NCBI GenBank assembly: GCA_051530055.1
Contig: CM121342.1
Location: 7,750,001 to 7,814,000 of the forward strand
DNA: 64,000 nucleotides
Source of the DNA: Neoechinorhynchus agilis
Lineage: Eukaryota; Acanthocephala
Direction of reading: 5' to 3'
Part shown: positions 24,075-36,900 of the stretch, in pieces
How the letters are laid out: the number at the start of each line of letters is the position of its first letter
How positions within the stretch are numbered: the first letter of the stretch is position 1
Program-made: the position numbers and the translations under genes
Notes under the pieces: model-generated
What the model was told of the DNA's origin: nothing
Databases searched by the model: none
What the model saw: only the letters and a program-made list of their open reading frames with translations

Positions 24075-24300
24075 GCGAAATTGGAGCTTCTCTCCTTCCC
24101 CGGCTGTCGCTATCACGCTAGCAGCATTGCCTCGTTGTACTGCGAGCGAGATATAATGTCGCAGGAATACACCTGCTCGTGCGTCGCCGGTCGTTTCTCT
24201 CAATTTCTTCGAGAGATATTGGAGCAGAGTGAGTGCCTAGCTGCCAAGCGATCCATATGTGTCTACTCCGAAGGAAACAAAATAGTGGGCCCTTGCTAAT
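24075..24300 (-). mobile_element. LINE C-terminal fragment
   Basis: On the minus strand: HYFVSFGVDTYGSLGS, then after a stop LRETTGDARAGVFLRHYISL and AVQRGNAASVIATAGEGEKL. Same domain as at 19.6 and 49.7 kb. Short, 3'-terminal only. Confidence 0.75.
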
Positions 24301-24461
24301 TCTCCATACTTTTGTACCTTCCTCCCTTCCGCTGCACTGGCTGCACCTCTAGTGATTTCGAGAGAGTAAGGAATGTTGTTTACTGCGAGTGTCCACAAAC
24401 TTGGCGTCCCAGAGAAGGTATTTGCCCTAAACATATGTTATTTTTTCGATTGTCCTTCTTT

Positions 24462-24532
24462 AAGCAAGCGGTTGAAAACAAATGTTTACATTTTGGACAC
24501 TGATATTTCGGAGTTTTACTCCTTCTTCGAAG
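24462..24532 (-). repeat. right arm of a distant inverted repeat around PARG
   Basis: Inverted match to 21,159-21,228. On the minus strand it reads GAAGAAGGAGTAAAACTCCG followed by AAATATC, a hairpin GGAG/CTCC ahead of a GAAA, reminiscent of a degenerate hammerhead core. Confidence 0.6.
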
Positions 24533-25887
24533 TTCTGAAAAACACACGCAATCTACGAACGTAGAGTTTTAAAAAAAGGTTAGTGAGAAAGTTAAATCGC
24601 CCCGTTGGTCGATAACCATAACGATTTGCACGTTGGTTAAGTGTTCGTAATGCAACACGAGACAAAATATTGGGCAGGATTGAGATTTAGAGAAAAAAGG
24701 GAGATCGAGACGACGATGAGAGACCGACTGATTTTTTGAGACGGAAATGTCGTTTGAGTTTCGAGAATGTTACGGTGGCTCTACCAAGAGGAGATGGTAG
24801 TCTTGAAAGACGATTATTAATATTCCAAGAAGGGATCGACCGGGCATCGTATCGCATCTCTCGCATGGTTAACGAGCGGCCTTGAAATCTATAAAAGAAA
24901 TGATTCAAAATAGGTCGCTAAGGGTGATGGTTATTGAGAAAGATGGCGAAATGGTTGCAATCGGGCTAAATTTAGAAGAAGGGATGATGCCCGTAAGGAA
25001 ATCCGCCCTTCCCAAAATGTAATTGCTAGGCGCCACTTGAAAGGATTCAACGCCTACATTCCCGAGGACTATTGCGTACGCCAGTATTGTACCCAATGAT
25101 CAAAACGACTTAAGATGTCCAAGGTTCCCATCACGGGGCAATTGGATCATTACTGAAGTACACAGGCCGATCATTTCTGCAGCGAACGGTCCTTGGTATT
25201 ATCGGGTAACCTGTGAGCTATGACCCCAATTCCACTCCTCCAAACGACAATGAACATATCTAAAAAGTTACTGATTGAATCCTTCCATTCCCGGCGAGAG
25301 GATTTAAATTCTAACTAAAGTCTTTTCATTTTGACGACTTATACACAAACGTCGAATGAGGATTTAAGAGCAAAGGAGAAAAGATATAGGTTCTTTGAAG
25401 TGGATGAAATGAAACAGAGGCTCAATAAAATGGATACAACCGAGCGATTAAAGGTGACGATTGACGACCCGGTAGATTGTTTTCCCTATCATCAACTTAC
25501 CATTCAAGGATAGCCACATAGCCTTGCAAGAAAGCCATAATCATGCATCGAGATTCTCACAATCCTCTTGGGCGATGAAGCAAGCGATCTGTACTGCGAT
25601 GGATAAGACTGCAAGAATTTGCTCATCTTCACCGGAGGCTAAAAAAATCGTCAATAAAGGTTTCGAACAGAATGTTCGCTTAAAACGAATATTGGGATCG
25701 GGAAATTAAGGGGCTCCCTAGCATAATCGTGTTCTAATGTTGAGAATCGGCGCACTGATTTATTAGTCTTTTGTTTTTCCAAGCTTTCGCCGTTTAACGG
25801 CCTCTTCAGGCATTGTACTCGAATAATCAACCACCAAAACGCTGCTTCCATTCCTTCTCGATAACGAGCACTTGGGCTCTCCAGGGT
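24533..25887. other. intergenic, no gene seen
   Basis: No gene recognised. A ~55-bp segment at about 25,550-25,610 (tgggcgatgaagcaagcgat) recurs at about 33,660-33,715 in the same orientation, on the far side of the LTR composite. Confidence 0.4.
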
Positions 25888-28800
25888 GTTGTGGTGGGAG
25901 ACATGAAACTACTCCTTTCTTATGTTGGTCTACAAACGGCGGTGTACCAACAGATACGGCAGAAACTGCCCAACTGACGTCAGTCTTTAGTGACGCTTAT
26001 CACATCTCCTCCCCCTCCAGTATGGGGAATATCGCCTTGTTTCGGTTCGTTTTCTCTCGCTTCTTCCCAGGCGCGTCGTAGGTTCATCCTTCTTGCTCGG
26101 CGTCCCTTGTTCGTTCCATGTTGTTGAATTCTCTTCTTTTGACGTATTCGTATTCTCATCTCGGTATATCTCTTCTGATGTTCCTTGGTTGTTCGAGGTG
26201 GTATGTTCCCTTCATTCGAAGTCCTTTTTCTGCTATCGTCCCGATCTTTCTGTGATGTCTCTTCCTTATCCATAATCCTTTTCCTGATGAAATCGCTATG
26301 GCATCGTCTGTTATTCTCGGTTTCATTTTGAATCCAATATGACTTCAGTCCCGTTCTTATATTTATGGTCCCTTCGTGCCATTTGTCCCTTTTCCACCGC
26401 TTGAACCATATCCTCTCCTTCTCTGTGAATTCCCTCGATGGTCCTTTCTTGTACTGTTCTCTCCTTTCTTTGTCATCCCTACCGTTCGGTCGTATGTTGT
26501 CGAAAAAAGTCAGTAATCTTCGGTTCATCAAGCTTCTGCTGGTGACTTTCCCGTGGTGGAGTGGGGTGGATTCGGGTATGTGAGTAAAAACTCCTGAAGT
26601 CTGTCTTACTTCTGTTATTTTTCCGTATCTATCAGTTGTTCGTCTTTTAAACGTGTCTACCATCCTTTCGGCTAGCCCGTTGGTTTGAGGGTGGTATGGG
26701 CTAGCTCTAATTTGGCATATCCCGTATTCCTGACAAAATCTTTCGAACTCTTTTGCCACGAATTGTGGTTCATTGTCTGCAACCACTTTCTCTGGGTACC
26801 GAATCTTGAAAACCATTCTCTTAACTTTACAATTATCTTGGTTGTGATTGCTGAGTTTCCTAGATTGCATATTTCTACCCATTTGCTTCCCGCGTCTACC
26901 ACCACTAGGAACATCTTATGGTTGATCGGATCCGCCAGATCAATGTGTAGACGGCTCCACGGGGTACTAGGTGTATCCCACCAGTATATCGGTTGTTTGC
27001 TTTGTGCGCATCTATTCGCCTGACAAAGTCCACATCTTTCCACACATGCTTTAATATCGTCGTCAAATCCCTGGATGTCCCTCGTGTAATCGTTAAAGGA
27101 CTTGTTTTCTTAGCTGCTGGGGAATAGCAATCCTTTGTTGTCGCATCAAGATTCCGTTTTCGACCGACAGTTCATCTTTTTTTCTCCCACCATCGTTTTT
27201 CCTCTGCTATTTTTATCGAACTCGGTCATCCATATTTCACGTATCGAGTGACCTTCGGCAAGCATCTATCTTTCTGGGTACTCTTTCTAATTAGTTCTTC
27301 GTTTAGCTCCCATCGTTGTATCTTTTCCAATCGGCCAAGGTATTATGTTTTCCTTTGATGTATTTTACGTTACTCACTTTCAAAGACGATAATGGCGAAT
27401 TGAAAATTTCCGCAAAATAATTTGCGATTCTCTTTTTTCTGATTTCCGGGGAGGAACCTTCAATCAAAGTTGGCTGTCTTTGGGATCTTCCTGTGAGAAT
27501 GTTTATCGCTCTCCATGCTAAGGAGGTACGAACAAAACCTTCCTTATATGCGATCCCGCGAACTGCATCCTCTATCGAAGCTTTTTGCTTTTCATTATAG
27601 AGGTTGGCAAGTTCAAGACTTGCAATGCGAGCCTCAGATCGTTTTCCTCTTTTTCTTAGAGTTTTGATCTGCTTAGCCATTGCCATAAATTCACAGTCCT
27701 CCTGCCACATAACCTTTGCAGCTTTTATACGCCTATTTTTTGGGAGGGTTTTCTCGGCCGCTTTGGTCACTGCGTCGCAGATTGGCTTGTAATAAAAATC
27801 AATATCCGTTTCAGCAGCTGGCATCGAGCTCAGTTGATTCTCTAGTTCGATATCGAACTCTTTCCTATTCTCCTCATTAGCGAGGGCGCCATAGAACGGA
27901 CGTGGAGGATGTTGAGGCGTACGGAACAACGAGTCTCTCATGCTCAACTGACACATCACCAATCTGTGGTCGGTTGGCAGCCCATCAACTGTGAACGTGC
28001 CAGCCTTTTTGACCCGACATTTTCCCCTACGTCTCAACAATATATGGTCAAGCTGAGCTAAGCGCCTCTTGGGATTTTTTCCCATGGCATGTTTGGACGG
28101 ATTTTTTGACCCATAAACGTCGCCAAACGCCACGGACGCTTCCGGAATAAAGTGTTAGCAGGCACGAGATCATGCCGCTCCAGCGCCTCAACCAAGTACC
28201 GGCTGTTCCGATTCTCGCCTTTTAACACATAGCGATCTTTCGGAATGCGATAAAATCGCGTTGAAGTCACCGGCTATAATGGAGGGTGTAACTGTTCGGT
28301 ACATCATCTAATGCTTCGGCTAGATTTTCATAAAATCCTTCAACCGCCTCTTCATCCGACGAGGAGGTCGGTGAATACACGCCAAAAGCATAGAGATTTC
28401 TCGACCGAAGCTTTATGCTGACACGAAGGATTCAGTCAGTTATAGTACTGCCTAGTGCTGAGTTTCGGAGGCGCGGTGATAAACAAACGCCTACACCTCC
28501 ATTTCCTCGACTGTCCGCAGATAGGTAGGATAATGACCAGCCTCCTCCTAAATCGTCCTGATTTACGTCGGTGTCTGACTGGCCTCTTATGCGCAATTCT
28601 TGTAAAAACACAAGATCCATTCTGGCGTCCCTTGCCAATTTGGACAGGGTTCCCCTACGCCATTGTGCTCGCAGACTCCTACAATTCAAGGATCCGATTC
28701 GTAGTCCTCTTCTATCTGAAATAGCTGGGCCAAAGGGCTCACGGCAGTCAGCGCCACCTGAACAGTCCATAGCCACCACGGCGATGAGCTTCGACTGACG

Positions 28801-31800
28801 CTTTCGTTACCTCCGGCAACAGGATCACGCGGTTCATAAAATCCAGATTTGAATTCAGAGCAGATCGAGCATTCCTCGCAAGTACGTTTCACATCATTTA
28901 AGGAATATGGTAGGTTCTTGGTTCTCACAAAGTGGGCCAGCCGCTGCACACCTGGATGAGCGAATTCATTTTGTATATAAATTGGATCCTTCGTATTAGT
29001 GGCACGACAATCTAATCTTAAAAAAGCATCTGCACTGACATTCAATCCACCTGGTCGGTATATGATCTCGAATTTGTAGCAGGATAACTCTACACGCCAT
29101 CTTTCGCTCTTGTCGTTCTTAATCTTATTGTTGTGATTGATATTGAACATAAAAGATACAGATTGTTGATCAGTAATGATCAAAAACGCCCTTCCAGTTA
29201 GCCAGGGTCTCCATTTTCGTACACTCTCTACAATTGCCTGAGTTTCCTTCTCAGTCGCAGGATGTTTTCTTTCTGCAGGTGAAAGAGTGCGTGAGAAAAA
29301 CTATAGGTTTTCCGTTTTGACTCGGGGTAGCAGCGATGGCAACGTCCGAAGCATCGGTTTCTAAGACTAATTGTCCAGTCGGATTCAGACAGCTCAGAGC
29401 AGCATTCCCGATTTCCTGCTTGGTAGATTCAAAAGCTTCTAATGATTCTTGATTCAATGGGAATTCCGTGGTATGGATGATCGGGTTGATTTTGGTTGAA
29501 AAGTCAGATATCCAATTGGAATAGTACGAAAATATTCCCATGCAACGTTTCAAACTAGTCTTATCTGTTGGTGGTTTTAATGCCAAAGGCTCTCTATCCT
29601 TTCAGGATCCGCTTTTATATTCTGGTAAGAAATTAGGTATCCCAAAATTGCTATCTGATTATTGCTGAAAATGTATTTTTTATCATTGAATGTCAAACCA
29701 AGATCTGCGATTTTTTAAATTGTTTAAATTTGCATCGTGCTCTTCAATTGTAGATCCACAAATTGTGATATTGTCCAAATATGCATAAGTACCTTTCAGC
29801 TTGTTTTTATCAATGATCGAATTCATTATTCTCTGAAAAGTCGCTACGCCGTTAGTGATGCCAAATGGAATCCGGGTAAATTCATAAAGACCACCATTCG
29901 CTTCAAAAGCTGTAAAGATCCTACCCAGCCTGTTGATTGGTATTTGATGGTATGCATGTCGAAGATCGATGACCGTAAAATATTTATATTGTGTTACTTC
30001 TCGGGCTAGATCGTCGATTTTTGGAAGAGGGTATGCATCTAGTTCAGTATATTTGTTGATTGTCGATGCATAATCAATCACCATTCGAGGCCTACTTGCG
30101 TTACTTCGAACAATCAATACCTGCGTCCGCCAAGGAGACTGATTATGGGTAATTATTCCTTCCGATAACATACGTTTAACTTCTTCTTTAATGAAGACTA
30201 TCGAGTTGATTATAATTCCTTGATTTCACCGCTATTGGTCGACAACCCTGATTGAGATTTGCAAAAAGACGAGGAGTCATCTCTCCATCCATTGCCATGC
30301 ATTCAAGCGATCCATCTCCATCAAAAAGGAATTTTACTTCCTTGAACTCATAAATGATCTTCCCAAAATTATATCGGTGCATAAATTTTTAAGCGCATAC
30401 AGTTCGACATTTTCATAGATAATCCCTTTGTATATAATGTCGGAACGGGTTATTCCGGTCGTGCTCCGTTCTATATCCCCAGAAGCTCATTTTGAGAATA
30501 AGTTGCTTTACGAGCTGATCATCGATGAAGCTCTGAGAACTTCCAGTATCGAACAGAACAGACAAATTGTCTTTGTTATTCATTGTGATTGTTTGCGAAG
30601 TTCGACGAGAATCATTTTCAATTGCTAGTAACGAGATTGCGGCTATGTTTGGCATGGACCTACATACTCTTGAGTAATGGCCAATCTTCTGGCATTTGTT
30701 ACATTTGGAATCTTTTGCAGGGCACATTGATCTGGGATAGCGTCTATTCGCGCAGAAAAAACACGTTTGTTTGTTGTAATTGACTGCTAGACATTCAGGA
30801 GCTTTGGTTTGATGGTTATTAAGTGATTCCGTAATTTCGTTTTGTATACGGTTGCAATGGTTGGTTTCATTTTTTCCGATGTAATTGTATTGATTGGTGT
30901 TGAAATAGCGGCAATCGGCTTCAGCTTGTTCCATAATATATGCCTGCTGAATCGCTTCCTCTAGGGATTTATTCGCTTTTTTGAGCAGCTTTTGTCTCAT
31001 TTTGTCGGAGTATAGCCCAGCAATTAATGACTCCCTTATTGCTTCCTCCTTTGCCTCATCCGCGGTTATGTCCTTAAACTGGCAATTATTACCTAATAAT
31101 CTAAGTTCGGTCACGTAATCCCTTATGGACTTCGATTCAGCCTGTCGTCGAGTTATTAGTCGATACCTCGCTGCAACGACATTTGTGATTCTGCAGTATG
31201 CTTTTTTAAACAGTTTGTTGCCTCTTCATGTGTTTTGCAAGATTCAATTTGAGCATACACCCTCGATCCAACGCAGTTTATCAAACGAATCAATTTTCCT
31301 TTGTCATCAATTTCAAGATCTTCGATATAATTCTCAAAAGTCGTAAACCAGTGTTCGAATATTTCATGAGAGTTGCTATCGCTTGGTACTGTGAGTAATC
31401 TATCGGGTTTCAATAGATTATCGGTAACTTGAAGCATGGTTGTCTCGAGTGTACTTGACATGAATGTTTTTGCTTCTTGTTGTTCAGCTTTTTTTGTTTA
31501 ATAAATTGTACTGCACTTGGAGAGTTTTATTAAACAAAAAAACAACGTTCGAATAATTAACGACAATTTAACTGTGCAAACAGGTACTAAACCGATCGAT
31601 AATGTAATCGACCGTATGCACGCATTTACGATCGATTACGGATGACCACTTTTATCACAAGTCCTCATGTGGAACATTCCGTTTCGTTTGTACTTGGTGA
31701 TTGTTTTGGTTTGTATATCTTGTTAATTTCTCCATCTTCAGCTATCCTTTTCTTTGGGGTTTCCATCAATGTTGTAGATGTAGCTTGGAACCTTAAGAGG

Positions 31801-32522
31801 ATTTCCTCCAGTTTTTAAAATGTCAAATCTTCGATCTGTAGGGCTGCTCGTCTTACTTCTTCGTGTGGAGTATGCATTCTGTCTTCTAGAGCTTCAGCAC
31901 AGTTCGCCCGCACCTCTTAGCTCTGCGAACCATTCCTTATAGCTTTGGTTCTGTTTCATGAGAGTTTTCCCGAATTTGTACCTCGCTGCCACTTCGTGTA
32001 TAAACGATCCGTATATTTTATGGAGCTGATCTGTTAAGTCCTCATATGATGCATTATTCAGTGCTTCAACGGTGAAAATTTTTCTCCGTAGTTTGAAAGT
32101 AGCTGATCCGAGCCACGATATCAAACAAGCTTTCTTTTTATCTTCGGTCACCATATTGCACCAGTTGAAGTGTTGCTCCAGTTGTAGATAATAATCCGAC
32201 CACATATCTTCATCTTCTTCGAATGGTCTAAAAATCGGAACATTGACTTCGGTTGTTGTGATCTTTGATTTCTCTTCTGATTTTTCCTGCCACATTGATT
32301 CCAACGATTCCTGCTTCTTCACTAACATCTTCATAAGCTGTGACTGTTGGCTGAGTATTTGTACCATCGTTTTGGTCACGCCTTGACCATTCTCGCCGCC
32401 AGATGTCGTAGTGGGAGACATGAAACTACTACTCTATTATGTTGGTCGACAAACGGCGGTGTACCAACAGATACGGCAGAAACCGCCCAACTGACGTCAG
32501 TCTTTAGTGACGTTTGACGTTC
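25888..32522 (-). mobile_element. nested Ty3-like LTR retrotransposon fossils
   Basis: Short direct repeats of about 120 bp at 25,888-26,002 and 32,404-32,522 (both with gggagacatgaaactact and gtgtaccaacagatacggca) bound the composite. A purine-rich tract lies just inside the left one. An outer element has gag at 31,894-32,421 (starting MSPTTTSGGENGQG) and an integrase end at 26,003-27,043 (HIDLADPINHKMFLVVVDAG). A second element, also minus strand, occupies about 28,745-31,461: gag, a CX2CX4HX4C knuckle (CNKCQKIGHYSRVC), protease FDTGSSQSF, RT (VIDLRHAYHQIP), RNase H, and an integrase zinc region. A LINE piece lies at 27,366-28,780. All parts are broken and old-looking, with many breaks. Confidence 0.8.
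27366..28780 (-). mobile_element. LINE 5' piece (endonuclease only) inside LTR fossil
   Basis: On the minus strand it starts near 28,780 with GLRIGSLNCRSLRAQWRRG and MDLVFLQELRIRG, continues with AGDFNAI and LDHILLRRRGKC, and ends after an endonuclease-to-RT linker (RKKRIANYFAEIFN). This is a LINE apurinic-type endonuclease. There is one frame change near 28,270 between the two halves. The RT is missing, so the element has lost its 3' part, which is unusual because LINEs usually lose the 5' end. Confidence 0.8.
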
Positions 32523-33916
32523 GTGGAAGAATTGACGATTAAACAGGGAGAACGGATCCTCTAGCATAATTTTGCTCTTCTGTCATTTGGTAAATGCAGT
32601 CATGTGAAAGGACTTTGAGCAAATGCCGAGAAATGTGCGTTGGACGATTATTTGTCAAAAGTACGTTTGATAAAGTGACATTTATGACGCTATAAATGGC
32701 AAATTTAATGCCCGAAATCGTTATTGTCAAACGTTGTTTCGTAACGAGCATTTGATATGCAAACTGAATTTTCGAGAAAATAAGAAAATGACGCAATCAA
32801 AATTCAAGTCTGCGGTATCGTCACAGAAGAAAATTTAAAGGAGCATAAAGTTCCTCTATGAAACGATTTTTGAGCGAATTCTTATTGGTTCATTTTTCGG
32901 TGCTTTGGAAAGCATTAAATCTGTGGCGAGGACTTCTTCGTCGACACAAATTTAGTCGGTTTAATCGGTCGAAATATATTCGTCTTTAACGATCTTCCTC
33001 GGGTGCCTACAGGCTACCTAAACAATAACACAAACTTAGTCCTTGCCATAAATCTTATTTTCGAAATTAATTTTAATCAGGACCTCAGAAACTTTCGGGA
33101 CGATCTTGGTTTCCTCGTCGATATCGGCGTGAAATACTATTTCATTTTCCAATCGCATGATCAAGTTATGTTTTCAAAAATGGACACTTGGGAGAGGGCT
33201 GCTGTAATCACTAAAAGAAAATATTTTTTTCTGAGCTTTCCCTGTGTTACGGCTTCCTAAAATATCAACAAATGCGCATATGAAGATTTGAGGAGCGTGT
33301 TAAAGTAACGAAATTGAAGTGTGGAAAGTTTGTTGAGCAGTTCTCGAGCTTTGTCGAGCTGATGTCTAAAACTCTCGTTTGCATTGTCAGTGGAATATCC
33401 CTTACACCGGGCTGGATTCGAGAGTTATTTATTCGCTGTGGTATTTTGAGTTGTGTTTTTGTCCTCGGTTTAGTCAGACGCAAAGGCCGTTCAGTTTTCC
33501 CGTGAAGATGAACTCGCGATTATCGTCGTTGACAACGCTGCTTCGTATGCTAATCGAATCTTGGCGACCGTTTGTGTCCACGGGCATCCATGGTGCGTAC
33601 ACATCAATGAACGATGCTGAACTTGTTTATGACGGTTCGTAGTGTTCAATCGGCATCATCGAGATTCCCATCATCCTCGGGCGATGAAACAAGCAATTTA
33701 TGCTGAGATGCACAGTAGAAAAACGATTGGCGATTCGCTAAGGGGGGAAAGCAGCGATACGTGATTCTACAGAGGAGAAAAGGAGTGAAATTGATCATTA
33801 ATGTCATCAATCTTGATTGATTCAAGAGCTTAACTCTTTATAAGAGTTTCCTGTAAGAATTATCGTTAAATCTCCAAGGTTGAAAGTGTACGGTAATCAT
33901 GATCTTTGGGATAAAG
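32523..33916. other. intergenic, no gene seen
   Basis: Several short open frames, none with recognisable similarity or splice support. Contains the repeat shared with 25,550-25,610. Confidence 0.45.
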
Positions 33917-36900
33917 CACATATCGATTGAAATATTTCGCTTCGTCAGTCTTTTAAAAATACTTCAGTTATTTTGTATCTCATGGCTCGCGTTTTTAAAA
34001 GACTTGTAGCCAAATATCTCAATAAATATATATTTAAAAGTGTTGTTTAGAAATCTTCACCCGGTAAGAGTTTATTAAAGACGTTCAGTGAACCTCGTCG
34101 GGTTCATCATCAGTTCGCTGGTTATTAAAAGACGTCCCGAAAACGTCTTGGTGAAGACCTAAATAACACTTTTAATCATATAATCCGGTACCTTCTCAGG
34201 TACCGACATTTTTACATCGATTAAAATATTTCGCTTCGTCAGTCTTTTAAAAATATTTTAGTTGTTTTCTATTGCATGGCTCGGGTTTTTAAAAGACTTT
34301 TGTAGCGAAATATCTTAATAAATATATATTTAGAAGCGTTGTTTAGAAATCTTCACCCGGTAAAGAATTTATTAAAGACGTTCAGTGAACCTCGTCGGGT
34401 TCATCATCACTTCGCTGGTTATTAAAAGACGTCCCAAAAACGTCTTGGCGAAGACCTAAATAACACTTTTAATCATGTTACCCGGTACCTTCTCAGGTAC
34501 CGACATTTTCACATCGATTGAAATATTTCGTTTCGTCAGTCTTTTAAAAATATTTTAGTTGTTTTGTATTGCATGGCTCGGGTTTTTAAAAGACTTTTGT
34601 AGCGAAACATCGCAATAAATATATATTTAGAAGTGTTGTTTAGAAGTCTTCACCCGGTAAAGAATTTATTAAATACGTTCAGTGAACCTCGTCGGGTTCA
34701 TCATCACTTCGCTGGTTATTAAAAGACGTCCCAAAAACGTCTTGGCGAAGACCTAAATAACACTTTTAATCATATAATCCGGTACCTTCTCACGTACCGA
34801 CATTTTCACATCGATTGAAATATTTCGTTTCGTCAGTCTTTTAAAAATATTATAGCTGTTTTGTATTGCATGGCTCGGGTTTTTAAAAGACTTTTGTAGC
34901 GAAATATCGCAATAAATATATATTTAGAAGTGTTGTTTAGAAGTCTTCACCCGGTAAAGTGAACCTCGTCGGGTTCATCATCACTTCGCTGGTTATTAAA
35001 AGACGTCCCAAAAACGTCTTGGCGAAGACCTAAATAACACTTTTAATCATATTACCCGGTACCCTCTCATGTACCGACATTTTCACATCGATTGAGATAT
35101 TTCGCTTCGTCAGTCTTTTAAAAATATTTTAGTTGTTTTTTATTGCATGGCTCGGGGTTTTAAAGGACTTTTGTAGCGAAATATCTCAATAAATATATAT
35201 TTAGAAGTGTTGTTTTGAAGTCTTCACCCGGTAAAGAGTTTATTAAAGACGTTCAGTGAACCTCGTCGGGTTCATCATCACTTCGCTGGTTATTAAAAGA
35301 CGTCCCAAAAACGTCTTGGCGAAGACCTAAATAACACTTTTAATCATATAATCCGGTACCTTCTCACGTACCGACATTTTCACATCGATTGAAATATTTC
35401 GCTTCATCAACCTTTTAAAAATATTTTTCTACATTTATTTTTGTATTGCATGGCTCGGGTTTAAAGCTTTTTTGCTGAAATGTCAAATAAATATATTTTA
35501 AGTGGCTTGTTTAGAAGTCTTCACCAAGTAAACATTCGATTAAAGACGTTCGGTGAACCACGAAAGGATTCATCATCACTTCGCTGGTTATTAAAAGACG
35601 TCCCAAAAACGTCTTGGCGAAGACCTAAATAACACTTTTAATCATGTTACCCGGTACCTTCTCAGGTACCGACATTTTCACATCGATTGAGATATTTTGC
35701 TTCGTCAGTCCTTTAAAAATATTTTAGTTGTTTTGTATTGCATGGCTCGGGCTTTTAAAGGACTTTTGTAGCGAAATATCTAAATAAATATATATTTAGA
35801 AGTGTTGTTTTGAAGTCTTTAACCGGTAAAGAGTTTATTAAAGACGTTCAGTGAACGTCTTCGGGTTCATCATCACTTCGCTGGTTATTAAAAGACGTCC
35901 CGGAAACGTCTTGGCAAAGACCAAAAATAACACTTTTAATCATATTACCCGGTACCTTCTCAGGTACCGACGTTTTCACATCGATTGAGATATTTCGCTT
36001 CGTCAGTCCTTTAAAAATATTTTAGTTGTTTTGTATTGCATGGCTCGGGTTTTTAAAAGGCTTTTGCAGCGAAATATCTCAATAAATATATATTTAGAAG
36101 TGTTGTTTAGAAGTCTTCACCCGGTAAAGAGTTTATTAAAGACGTTCAGTGAACGTCTTCGGGTTCATCATCAGTTCGCTGGTTATTAAAAGACGTCCCG
36201 AAAACGTCTTGGCAAAGACCAAAAATAACACTTTTAATCATATTACCCGGTACCTTCTCAGGTACCGACGTTTTCACATCGATTGAGATATTTCGCTTCG
36301 TCAGTCCTTTAAAAATATTTTAGTTGTTTTGTATTGCATGGCTCGGGGTTTTAAAAGACTTTTGCAGCGAAATATCGCAATAAATATATATTTAGAAGTG
36401 TTGTTTAGATGTCTTCACCCGGTAAAGAGTTTATTAAAGACGTTCAGTGAACGTCTTCGGGTTCATCATCAGTTCGCTGGTTATTAAAAGACGTCCCGAA
36501 AACATCTTGGCGAAGACCTAAATAACACTTTTAATCATATTACCCGGTACCCTCTCATGTACCGACATTTTCACATCGATTGAGATATTTCGCTTCGTCA
36601 GCCTTTTAAAAATATTTTAGTTGTTTTGTATTGCATGGCTCGGGTTTTTAAAAGACTTTTGTAGCGAAATATCCAATTAATATATATTTAGAAGTGTTGT
36701 TTAGAAATCTTTAACCGATAAAGAGTTTATTAAAGACGTTCAGTGAACGTCTTCAGGTTCATCATCACTTCGCTGGTTATTAAAAGACGTCCCAAAAACG
36801 TCTTGGCGAAGACCTAAATAACACTTTTAATCATGTTACCCGGTACCTTCTCACGCACCGACATTTTCACATCGATTAAAATATTTCGCTTCGTCAGTCT

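Noticed and set aside
33003-33642. plus-strand frames of 63-87 codons in the 33 kb region
   Set aside because: No similarity, splice context or codon pattern beyond chance.
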